A stretch of DNA of 64,000 nt from NCBI RefSeq assembly GCF_030272615.1, contig NC_081415.1, positions 510,155,873 through 510,219,872 of the forward strand, written 5' to 3'. This document shows positions 46,523-58,014 of the stretch, piece after piece. The notes under the pieces were generated by a model. It had not been told where the DNA came from, searched no databases, and saw only the letters and a program-made list of their open reading frames with translations. The DNA comes from Cryptomeria japonica. Lineage: Eukaryota; Streptophyta; Pinopsida; Cupressales; Cupressaceae. The first letter of the stretch is position 1. Each line of letters opens with the position of its first letter. A program made the translations under genes and the position numbers.

Positions 46523-46979
46523 TTATAGCCACAACACAGACACTTATGAGAGATCATTCTATTGTTGAGTATTTATGGATATAGGCATGTCCTGATTCCC
46601 AATTATCATCATTCCACACAATCCATCGAATTCTTCCTCTGAACTTGGGAAATCTCATTTTCATGGTGTGTCTCAATCTGCATCCAGCACTTCCCAAATG
46701 CACAAGCCAATGCTTATCCATGTGAAGCCTCAATCAACCGTCACTTTTAGAGCTCGTGATCAGGGCTTCTGCACTCTGTTATTTTTACCCAGATACATAC
46801 TCTTCTACACGTTTCAGATATGTAAGTCACTGCCGCCTATACCCAAGCTCAAGTGCAGATCCTGGTTACATCACATTTGCTATCCTATTCCTTGCCGTGT
46901 GGACATACAATAGTCCTTAACTCATTGTCTAGTTATTTCATTATCGATTGAGCTATGATTGAAAGAGACGAGACCTTCT

Positions 46980-47644
46980 TTCCTTTCAATCCCAAGATTT
47001 GCCAAAAAAGTCTGCAATTTGATTGCCCTCATGATACACATGAGAAATTTCATAACTATTGATTGATTTGAGGTGTTTGTTTATTAGTGCCACTTTTTGA
47101 GTTTCCAGTTTTGAAAATTTGACTTGGTCAGCCCATTTATTATAATATGCGAATCCCCTTCAATGACAACTTGCATAATCTTCTGCTAAATACAGAGTCA
47201 TAGTCCAGCCTCTAAAGCACGAATCTCTGCTTCATTATTTGTAGCAAAACTAATTCCGTCATATAGTCCGCTGATAATCTTGCCATGATCATCTTTGATT
47301 ATTACTCCAATACTAGATTCTCCCGGGTTCCCTCTACTAGCTCCATCAAAGTTGAGTTTTGTCCACTCTTTAGGAGGAGCCTTCCATCTAACCGATTTTC
47401 TATCGACTGGCTTCTTAGGGGGGGCAAGATTATCTAATCTTCTAAGAGACCAATGCTTTTCTATTTCACAGTCCCAGTTATTGTATTTTTTAGGACCACC
47501 CTTTAGTATCTTACCATTTATCACTTCCTCGATTGCACCTTTTATTTTGTCAATCATCATAGAATTTGATAATGATGTCTCTTTGAAGATTCTTCTATTC
47601 CTTTCCTTCCAGATGTGCCACACAATCATCAACGGACTAACCAA
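46980..47644 (-). pseudogene. LINE RNase H domain (RVT_3 type)
   Basis: A 148-codon frame (47,644-47,198) has the linker MIVWHIWKERNRRIF, then WTKLNFDGASRGNPGESSIG (catalytic aspartate) and NNEAEIRALEAGL (glutamate). After one stop the domain goes on to a SHVYHEGNQIADFLANLG block near 47,060-47,005 with the C-terminal His and Asp. The overall order is standard for plant L1 ORF2. Confidence 0.85.
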
Positions 47645-47699
47645 CCATATGTCACTCCACTTTGACTTCTGTTTGATTGGCTAGGACATCAAGAAGTCC

Positions 47700-48883
47700 A
47701 AGAGCCTTTTGTTCCTAGCCGTGGGCCAATTCAACTGGGCGAGGAATTAGTTCCAACAAATTTCTGCCATTGGACACATGAATAGTAAATGGTTGGCTGT
47801 CTCTTCGTCTGCACAACACGTCACACATCGGCTGGGACCTGAGATGCCCATAGTTCTGAGTCTAGCACCATTAAGGATTCTACCTTGTAGTGCAATCCAT
47901 AGAAATGCCCCTGCTTTTGGTAGAATTAATTTGCTCCAACAAAGTTTGTTAGGCCACGTATCATAGGTACCCCCATTTCATTGTATTTCATATCCCCGTT
48001 TGACACTGTACTCCTCGGACTTTGAAGCACACCAAATTATGTTATCATCTTCATAGGAGGCTGGTACTTTCCTATCTTTTAATGCTTCCCAAAGTTTCAC
48101 ACACAGTGCCTGATTACCAATATTCACTCTTTTCCAATTTCTTAAACTACTTGTGTCTTCATGATTTTCCATATAATTGCATACATGTCGCCCAATACTC
48201 TCCTCGACTAGATTAATCCCCTCTTTATCTTCAAATGCTTCATAAAGAGAGGGAAACCCATTCCATGAGTCTCTCCAGAATAATGCATATCTGCCATTTC
48301 CAATCTGCTAAGAAATGTGTTCAGTGATAATGTGCTTGCTATCCCATAGGAAGTTCCATGTGACAGAGCCCCGACTCGAATTAGCCACTATGAGAATCTG
48401 GTTTGGGTCGTTCGAGTCCAGGTATTTCTTTTGAAACAATCTAACCCAGAGTTTGTGAGGATCTTTGCACATTTTCCATGATAGTTTAGCTCCAAGGGCA
48501 AAGTTTTGAAGTTCCATTTTTCTTAAACCTGCTCCCCCATCTTCCTTAATGCACAATGTGTCCCAGTTAATTAGTGGTATTTTCTTATTATCTTTGGCTC
48601 CTTTCCAAACAAATTTCTTGAGTAAATTGTCCAGTTTTTTACCAGTAGTGACCGACATTTTAAAGCATGACATACTATATATAGGGATGATAGATAGAAC
48701 TGATTTGATCATGGTGATTCTACCCGCCTGGGACATCCACCTATTCTTCCAATTTTTTGATTTTACCTGACATGCGTTTATAACATCATTCCAAACTTGG
48801 GATTGTCTGCAACCTTTGTCAATCCTAAATGTATAGGTGGTTACTAACATGGAAGGGAAAATTGAGTTGAAGGGGAAACACAT
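47700..48883 (-). pseudogene. LINE RT thumb and zf-RVT region
   Basis: The frame 48,883-48,308 holds the RT thumb region: WKNRWMSQAGRITMIKSVL, YSMSCFKM, FVWKG and INWDTLC, all typical of plant L1 RT C-terminal sequence. Its first codons (48,883-48,826) lie outside the element and are flanking DNA. 48,172-47,978 begins zf-RVT (NIIWCASKSEEYSVKRGYE), then after a stop come FLWIALQGRI and a CVTC-ADEETANHLLFMC segment near 47,830, the zinc-binding Cys/His cluster. Confidence 0.8.
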
Positions 48884-48975
48884 TTGTAGGGAAATATTTC
48901 CAAACTACTTATGTTGACTAAGAAAGATAGAATGACCAAATTGCAACAAATGTGACTAGTATGAGAACTTAGAAT

Positions 48976-49130
48976 TGTTGGAAATATTGTCATTGATGTC
49001 AAAGGGATTCATATCAAACAAGTATGGCCAATAATTTTTATTGATGTTAAGTAACTACATTAGATTAACATATCAATGGCAAAGGATAAATAAAATCATT
49101 GATCAAATGTGAACTTAAATAGAGAAGGAT
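48976..49130 (+). mobile_element. Possible LTR fragment
   Basis: Begins TGTTGGAAATATTGTCATTG, the style of a retrotransposon LTR start, but no other end, primer site or second copy is seen. Offered only as a weak call. Confidence 0.2.
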
Positions 49131-49196
49131 CACAAGCGAGCGAGAGTAGGGGAGGGTGAATGCAGGGCAGGGTTTGAATTCGAATGCCAACAGGGC

Positions 49197-50002
49197 ATGA
49201 AGGACCACAAAGGGACAAGCAGAAAATGGGGAGACAGAATGGAGATAGAAATGTTGAACACTATGATATTGGATGTAGAGATGCAAGATGGGAAACATAT
49301 TCCACAATGGGTGTTTGAAAATGGCCGTTGGGTGGACAAATGCACCACTAAACAATACATGAAGGAAATATCCCATCCAAGGAAAACAAAATGGAGGCCA
49401 CAAGGTATGAAGAATGAATTTTGAAATAGGACTAATAACAAACCTAATTTTTTTGTCTTTTGGATTACTCATGGATGGCGAGAGTGGGGTGGAATTAGGA
49501 AGAATACATACAATTGGTATCCTCCATTCAATAGAGGGAGACCGTTTGGGATGTTTTGGCAAAAAAATCCTCATGCAGTTGATTCTTTAAAAAATTGGAG
49601 ATCGAATAACTCCAGATATCGCATTCGAAATAATTGGAATAAAATGAGCAAACAATGGAGAATCAAAAAACAAATAAAATAAGAGATAGATCAACCAAAA
49701 AAGCTTGATGATCGATCCCAAACCCTAATTTATCAATTAATAAACATTCTATTTGCATTCAAAATCCTCAAAGAAAACATTCGATTAGAAGATTGAAAGA
49801 AGTAGGTATGATCCTAAAATGGGGAAATGAATGGCCATACATATGTGAGGTCAAGAAATGGGGTATAGATAAAAGGGGGAAGGAAACAAAGATTAACAAT
49901 TTGGCAAATGGTTTCTTTTTGGTTGAATTCCCAACCAGCAAAGACAAATGGAATTTCATGTTGCAAAAAGTCCTTATCTGGCAAGTGGGAGCAAAGACCA
50001 TA
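49197..50002 (+). pseudogene. LINE ORF1 fragment with a DUF4283-like end
   Basis: A frame 49,197-49,424 (MKDHKGTSRKWG, WVFENGRWVDK) runs on after a stop through basic Trp/Asn-rich sequence. A second frame (49,793-50,107) has WPYICEVKKWG and NLANGFFLVEFPTSKDKWN, then W, which resembles the DUF4283 RNA-binding region of plant L1 ORF1 (GFFL-F-S-EDR, W). The LARD element begins at 50,003, within this region, so the LINE was cut by it. No continuation was recognised right of 60,077. Confidence 0.45.
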
Positions 50003-53000
50003 TGTAATGTCTCACCAGGAAACCCCGAAGGGATAAAGCTAAAACACAAGAATATAGTACAATATATATATATTTTTAAAATTAAACACAACATAATGAT
50101 ACAATGAGTTATCATAAGTTCAGATAACACAAAATAAGACTTAAAAAAATACCTAAAGAGTTTCCCAACATGATTACTTGATTCAACACTTAACTCAAAT
50201 CATGCTAATTAATCCAATTAAGTTGATTAACCTAATGACATGATAATACTTTAAATAAGGATAAATTTGTTTGGTAGGTTAAAATTATATATAACATGAT
50301 TAAGTTCACCCATTAAGGTTAAAAATATAGATAACATGATTAAGTTCATCCATTACAATCTAACCATACATCATGTTCAATATTGCATTAAAACATAAGC
50401 CATGCACCTAATTTCCATGCATACCTTAATTGCATTAAAAACTAAGGATTACTTTCCATGATACCAACCTACATATTTCATGATCCAAATTACTGCATTT
50501 AATAAGATGACTACATACATGCATATAAGATCAACATCATCAAATCCACATTATACATTTTAACCATAATGCCATCCATACATGCTAAATATAATGGAAA
50601 CAAAAGAACACAAAACACCACATAACACTGAAATGATATCGGACTTCACCCCTAGTGGGCTACATCTCCGGGTCTGCTCAACTACAAGACCCCTCTGATA
50701 AATAATAGGGTGAAGAATACATAAGGTTCACATCATTTACATCCTGCCATCAAGGTGTACATAAACCAATAATACATATGACCATATCGGTCCAATAGAT
50801 ACATGAATGATCCCTGAATAGGAAAAGGATCCAACTGAACATGATAAGAAGCAATTACAAAAGATCAACTGAAGCACCCACGAGACTAGGTCTTCACAAC
50901 CCATCATAAGCAACCCAAGATCTAACATGAATATCAGGTTCTCACAAGGGCATAAAAAACTAGATAAGATTCCACAACAGTGTTCCTAACAAAGACCACT
51001 CAAACTGCACACTAGTTAACATAAGGGACAAGTGCCATCACATAACTTGGTATGGTTACCATGGCAGGCCTCCATAGGTTCTGGCCCCATCTACTGGGTT
51101 ACCCTGGCAACCTATCCCAAACCTCTGGCCCATCCAAGTCCCATGTGGACCCAACACATCCTTTCGTGAAGACAAGGTTGTTGGTTTGCCATTTCAGGCC
51201 TTCTCACTGCATGCCAAATCTGTACTAGCACTCATCCCATGCGTGAGTCATAATTATCTTACTTAGTATTTTTATTAACTAAACTCTCTAATATGATATT
51301 AGGTTATCACTTATTTAGACACACTTTCGATGGGTTACCCTGCAACCACTTTGGACGCGACCCCCACTCGAAAGCCACATTCCCATATGACACTAGACTA
51401 TAATCCAACGAAACTCCTAAACCAAGGAATACACCAGGACAAGATTACAGAGTTCAATACGGTAGGAATACCCACTTACCCAAACAAGTCTTCAAATGAG
51501 GTGCACTGACTGACGATTCTTTGACTAGAGACATGACCAACTATGGTCAACCACATACCAACATTTCAACACTCGCATAAAGGACATGACCAGATACAAA
51601 ACCATAACATGAAAACAATCAATACTTGAGATCAAGGACATAAGCAAGTACCCAAATCAACATACGACAATATCCAACAATCATAATCAAGGACTTGCCA
51701 TTTCTTAATCAAATGCGAATACAAAAAATTAAACATGCATAGGCAAAAATCGAAAATGACATTCTTCCTCCATATTGTTTAAACACTACAATTGATCCAG
51801 TTTTCTAATAGATCTAATTAGATTGCAATTTGTCTACCTTGTCTAGGTACATGTCGCTCATGGCTTACTAAATCACTGTAATTCAATTTGCATCATAAAA
51901 TAATATAAATACTTTGTCATGAGTTTTCAAACCATAAACACATTAATATAATTGTAATTCTATGCAGAACATACACAGATATAATCAAATATACATTAAT
52001 CAACTACAATATGATATTTATTTTTCAAAATAAAACATCATTCCATACTTGTTCGGAACAATAGAAATAAACTTATCTTTTCCAGAACCAAGTTACACTT
52101 TCTAGAAAATGGAAATATACATTTAAGGAGACTAAACTAGGTAATCATTTCCCAATAAAATACAATTTCCTTGCATATATTAAACAATTATACAAACTAA
52201 AGATATTAATTAGTATATATATCTCTATATATACCTTAATTAATAAATTCATAATTAAACAACAATTAATATATATTTAAAAATATACATTAATTAATAA
52301 TGGTAATTAATATATAACTAATAATATACATTAATTTAAAAATTACAACAATTAATATATATTTAATAATATACATTAATTTAATAATTGGCAATTAATA
52401 TATAATTAATAATATATATTAATTTATAAATTAATAATAAATAAATAAATAAAAACATTCAAAAAAACAAAACTTAATTATTTGTTTTAATGCCACAAAG
52501 TGGCCCCCACACTCGTGGAGCCACGGTCTGTGGTCTCCATAGCCGTGGAAACCACATGCTGTGGTTTCCATGGTGTGGAGCCACAAGTTGTGGTCTCCAC
52601 GGTCTGTGGTTTCCACAACCGTGGAACCACAAACTGTGGGATTGCACGAGGGCTGTGGGTAGAGCCATGACTCCCCACGCCCGAATACACAGTCCTAATT
52701 AAAATTTTGTTTATATAATTTTTTTTTAAACTTTTTAAAATGGAAAAACCCTAGTTTTATCCATAGTCTCAGACTGAGACGAAAACCAATTTCCAGAATA
52801 CCCATGGTATTCAAAATATTTAAAATTTGTTGAATAACCTCCTAGAATAGGCAAAATTTTCCAACCAAAAACCATATTTGGCAATTAGGATGGATTACAC
52901 ACATTTATCCAATCCATTCAACCAATCTTGCCCAAAACAAACTAATTTCTCAAATTAAAACTTGAATCAGAAAGCATTCACATGGAGTTTTAAACAAAAA

Positions 53001-54242
53001 CTTTATTGAGAACAACCAAACCCAATTTTTGATTCTAAAAATCAATTTGAGCAACCAAAATTTGATCTGGAGGTTGGGAAGGAAAACAAGGAGGGTTTGA
53101 GTTTGTGATTTAACTACAACTCTTCCATTTTCCATAAAATATAAGAGATTATCAACAAAAACAACCAGATTTCTACAAAATCCAAACAATCTCTATCAAA
53201 CAAAGAAACCAAAGAGATAAACAAGAATCCTACCTTATTCAGAAATCCTGGGAAAGATTTGATGAAGAGCCCAACTTGCAAGCTCAAGAAAATCCTTCTC
53301 CTCAAATGCCCAAAACTTGCATACCAAAAACAACTCTCCTAAAAATATTTTCCAAACCCAGGTTAAATGGAAAAATGTTTGACCAAAATTCATTTTTTTG
53401 GATTTAAAATATTTTCTTCTGAATAAAATGGAAAAAATCATTCTTTTGAAACAATTCAAATATGCTAAACTTGCTTTTCTTCTAAAATTAATTTTCTTAA
53501 TTTAATTGAAAGTAACATTCTTATTTCAAAATGCCAAAGAGGATAAAATACTTCTATTTTCGAATACTATTTAACCTTTCCTTTCAAAATGAATAACTAA
53601 ATAAATTCATCATTTAAAAATAACCATTTAGTTGAACTTGCTACAAACATGAATTGAGCAATTCTAATTAATGATTAATCACACACAAAGGGGTCATATT
53701 TAATTTAGTCCCTTAATTTACTAATGCATAAAAGAACACATTTAATCAAATTAAATACTTAGGATCAAATACTCAATTTTACCACACACAGAACACACAA
53801 CCCAAGAAAGCCAAACAAACACACGACCCGCATACCCAACCAAAGGGAAAATTGATGGGTGATTGACGATGCTCACTTGAGCACGACAAGGGTAAAACGA
53901 GGGTCTTACGACCACCTAATTCAATCTCTTAGGACCAATGAGGAGCACTCAAACCTGCGATTCCAGGTGGAGACGAACCTTGTACCTATGCGACACTGTA
54001 CCTGCAATCTCCTGCAACCATGAGCCACACATGCGTACATATATATATATATATAATGAAAGTGTTAGCCCGAAATTAATAACATGAATCAAGAGAAAAA
54101 ATAAACTTAAATAAGAATCGATGCATAAACCACATTTATAAGTACGCACAATAATCATAATATCTTACTATAACATTTCATCATGGTAAATCAACCAAGG
54201 TCAAACCGAAATTTAAAATCCGATTAGGGTAGGGGTACTACA
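50003..54242 (-). repeat. 3' LTR of the LARD-like element
   Basis: Begins TGTAATGTCTCACCAGGAAA and ends ...GGTAGGGGTACTACA on the + strand (minus-strand start TGTAGTACCCC). All open frames in it are short and unsupported. It includes AT-rich repeats (52,200-52,450: TTAATTAATATATA-type) and a GC-rich minisatellite (52,500-52,640). The possible five-base target site on the left is CCATA (49,998-50,002). Confidence 0.85.
52500..52645. repeat. Palindromic GTGGTTTCCAC-type minisatellite in the LTR
   Basis: About 145 GC-rich bases inside AT-rich LTR, built from CTGTGGT-C/T-TCCA-C/T-GG and CCGTGGAACCACA variants in both orientations, so it is strongly self-complementary. Open frames on both strands across it are artefacts of the repeat. 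The equivalent part of the 5' LTR is missing, so its stability cannot be compared. Confidence 0.8.
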
Positions 54243-54262
54243 TCCTCCCCCCCTAGGTTCCA
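54243..54262 (-). other. Polypurine tract
   Basis: On the minus strand GGAACCTAGGGGGGGAGGA (+ strand TCCTCCCC...GGTTCC) lies directly before the 3' LTR start TGTAGTACC. This is where plus-strand DNA synthesis is primed in LTR retrotransposons, and it fixes the LTR boundary. Confidence 0.8.
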
Positions 54263-57200
54263 ACTTACTCGTGGAAGTCATAAGGTTAGACGGAAAACAT
54301 GCAGTACTCATTAGCCCTGAAACTCATTTAACAAATATCAAATTGCACATATGAATCTTTCGATAAATAATTGAAACATTATTGCTAAATCCTCTATGAA
54401 TGCCATTATCCATTGGTAAAATACATCTAAATCCATACATTTCTTATAACATTCTAGGAACTATCTATAATCATAGCAGAGAAACAAGAATTTTCTTCCT
54501 TCCATCACACCAAATTAAAGCATTAATAGAGGTAAACAACAATTAACATACTCATCTACCAAATATGACAAGAAAACATGCCATCATGATCAATTTGTTT
54601 TACCAATCCATCCTTTTCATAAAATGTTATCACATAGAACTAGCTTCAAATTTCAAATTCTACAACCAAGTTAACTTTCATGAAATAAGAGAAACATATA
54701 TAACTCAATTGTTTACACTTTCCAGGCATATAAAAAACCTTTCCAATGACTATGTCCCATAACATAGTGGCAAGTTAACACAATCTACTCCATGATTACA
54801 CATAGTAACCATCCACATAACTGAAATGAACAACTCAAAAGGCCACATGTGAGCATGTCTAATGCTCGGTCATAGATAATATGCACGATCAACATCTTTA
54901 TGCCTGATCTCAGAACAAAATCACATGATCATAAATATCCAACATCTCACTCCAGGGCTTGATGGTGCTAGGGCACACCATAGCGGTGTTACCTTCCATA
55001 CAAGACCCTCGTGAACATCCCTTGTTGTGTAAGGTGGTTAGCCTCCAAGAGATAGTCACCACACATAGGTAGGTAGTGGAACCTACGTGTATCATAGCCT
55101 CACATACCCCCATCCTCAAGGTTCCCTACGTCTACTTCCTCGTATACACTCAACCAAGATCGTCTCATACGTCCTTAAAAAGGAATTCACATTTCAACAC
55201 AAGACCAACATACAAAAACAATAAGGATAACTCAGTTTAGCCACCAAAAAACAAATGAATAAAGATAATAAATTATCAATTCCAACAGTAAGGCAAGAAA
55301 AATCTGGAATTGCAACACCAAATCAAGTAAGCAAAAGATCGCAAGATTGTGGCTAAACCTTCAAAGTCAAAATAGAATAAATTTCTAGCCCACAAGGAAA
55401 TAAATAAGAATATCATAACTGCACATAACATCACTATGTGACTAGCATCTAGCCACCAACGAGGAAGGAGAGAACAATTGTATAGCTATCACAGTAGCTC
55501 ATCATGCGGTGTGGCCTAGTCACACACCCACATGGCATGGCAGTGTGCACCTCGACCTCACTCCACATCACATCATCATGAAGCATGACAATACTCCAAG
55601 CGGAAAAGACACACAATGGTCGTATCCTGCATGGTAGTGTACCTCACGGAAAAAAAAGCACGTGCAGGTCACATCCCGCATAGCAACGTACCTCTTAGGA
55701 TACTAGCCGTAAGCCAGCGGTACTCATGGCTAAGGTCCACCCACATGTCTACCAACGTCTGCCAACTGGTAGCTCATGTGGAAATAACATACCTTTCATG
55801 AAGACAAGGCAAAAAGATCCTCCAAGATACACCATCACTATGCTCAAGAACTGCCATCAATACACTCAAATAAAAGAGAGGAATAGGCTGACACACATAA
55901 ACCTTACAAATTGGGTCACCAAAAAGGGAAAGTATTGAGTACACCTTTAATACAGTTTCATTATATAACTATATTTTTCCTCGAAATAGAGAAGCTAAAG
56001 TCGCTTCGCGCCGACATTAATCATACGCCGATCCATACTATTCAAGGAATGATGACTTCTAATACTACCCCTTAACATACTGAATTACTAACAACCCGAG
56101 GTTTGGTACTCAGTAGGGTAACAAATAAGCAACATCACATAAACAGTATGGTTTTCCATACTCATAAGTAAACATATCCTCCATGGTTGATTAATTCACC
56201 ATCCCATGGGCACATATAGCAAGCACTGGTTTCTTACAATACACAACGAAAGCACCTGTACTAGTTTATTCATATTTATGAGGATTACTTTTCAGTACCC
56301 TAACATCTACTGAAGGAAGGTTTTTATTATGCTTCCCACATGAATAACTAAATAAAATTTATTCTAGATACAAGTACTGAAATTCTTTACAATTCAAAAT
56401 TATATAAGGAAGTAACGTCATTCCTATATCTTTCACTAATACCACTCAGCATTCATAATCACATTACTAACTATGCAATTTTTCTTTCCAAAGCGTAAGA
56501 CTCCCATCTTTCAATATGAAGCCAAAATGCAAAAATACAATTTCATATGCTTCATATACATTCTATTTAAATCAATGCATTATTTAGTAGCATTTCTAAA
56601 AATCTTATAATCTAGGTAAAGAGAAGGGGAAAGAGAGTTTGATAGTCAAACTATTTCATATGTATGCAGAAAATTAACAAGATCACACAATCATGCTAAA
56701 ATTTCTCACTATATGCCTATCATCTTAATAGTACGGTTTTCATTTCACTATCGATTAAGAAGAATGCCAATTGGCCCAACATGACATTTCCAAATATTAT
56801 GGTTGCAACAAAATGTCCTAATTTCCAAAAAAAGAAATCAAGACAGACAATCTTTTCGTTCATGCAAGACTTCTTGCGAACACTCACTACTCTTAATTAA
56901 TACGAAACATATCATTATGTGCAACTTTTCATCGAATACCAAAGTACGATAAGAAGGTAAACAAGGAGCTATCAACTAAATAATACATATTTATGCATGC
57001 ACATCAAACAAGCTTTTCATTTGCATTTTCTATTCATACTAAGTCAATTATATATATATCCAAAAGCAAGTTCAATATAGCATTGTTTAAAATAGGTCCT
57101 CAATTGAATCGGTATAATGAAATACATAAAGAAATATTTCATGGAACATATTAACACACTCTTAGCAACTATAACATGATCCCTTTCATACATCCATTTA

Positions 57201-58000
57201 CAACAAGGCAGTTTCATATATCAGCTATTCGTACAATATTGTACATCACCTAAGATAGAATTTCATTATGTTACTCCTACAATACACATGGAGAATTCTT
57301 TATGAAAACATACAATTTTCCTCCCAATAAACATCATATTATTTTAAACCCATAGCCCTCTTATTATCTAGATACACATAAGAATCATTAGGTTCACACA
57401 AGGGTTCAAGAAGTCACAACCTCTCTCTCGCAATAAGAAAACTCACATAAGTGATAAATACACATATAACAAACATTTTAATTTCTAGAGAGAAAGAGAA
57501 AGAAGGACGATAAACATTCAGTTCGCTAAATATAAGCACTCAACATCTACCATACAAAGCCTTTAAATTAACAACACTAAGCTAGATAATAAACTTAATA
57601 CAAGCACATTTCATACTTTCAGATTCAAAACAAGCACTGACCAACCCTATGGATTAGTCAAAAGAATACAACAATAAAAAAGGGAGGTACATACGACTCT
57701 ATCTCAGAATAAGAGTAATCATAGACCAAGATATATAATAAGTAACAAAGCACATATAATCACTCAAAAGAACCAACATCAAGAAGGTGAAAGAAAGGTG
57801 TGAACACACATGTTACACACAATAAAGGTTTTCTTGATAGAATATGCAAAAGAACAGAACACGAGTCCTTAAGATCTTCAAGATCCTATGCTTCAATCAC
57901 ACACATACAAAAGGATGACAAGCATACAACATAAGGTCTAAACACCTCACACCAACTAAGGGCACAAGCGACACTAGAGATCCCAGTGTTTGCAGCATGG
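54263..58000 (-). other. Non-coding interior of the LARD-like element
   Basis: About 3.7 kb without any frame over 70 codons that shows a domain. 54,900-55,760 is less AT-rich and contains repeated GTACCTC-type blocks; 56,000-57,900 is AT-rich. Known LARDs keep a conserved structured RNA instead of genes in this region and use proteins of other elements. Confidence 0.75.
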
Positions 58001-58012
58001 GCTCTGATACCA
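58001..58012 (-). other. Primer-binding site, initiator tRNA-Met
   Basis: + strand GCTCTGATACCA, so the minus strand reads TGGTATCAGAGC, the exact complement of the 3' end of plant initiator tRNA-Met. It lies two bases inside the 5' LTR border at 58,015 and sets the element's orientation. Confidence 0.92.
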
Positions 58013-58014
58013 AA

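Larger units (their letters stand above)
45688..48825 (-). mobile_element. 5'-truncated L1-type LINE with perfect target duplication
   Basis: A perfect 14-bp duplication (TAAATGTATAGGTG) flanks it at 45,674-45,687 and 48,826-48,839. Minus-strand order: RT thumb (from 48,825), zf-RVT, RNase H (about 47,400-46,980), the extra ORF (46,522-45,869), 3' UTR with GGGCGCTATCCC, and a 10-base poly(A) (T-run at 45,689-45,698). Length 3,138 bases. It was truncated within RT on insertion. Confidence 0.93.

Noticed and set aside
49065-49574. A 169-codon minus-strand frame
   Set aside because: Antisense to the LINE ORF1 fragment, rich in Ser, Pro and His by complementarity to Lys/Trp-rich codons; no domain.
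52431-52702. Several overlapping frames on both strands
   Set aside because: They come from the self-complementary minisatellite in the LARD LTR.
54910-55119. A 69-codon minus-strand frame in the LARD interior
   Set aside because: Short, no domain, inside an element type known to lack genes.
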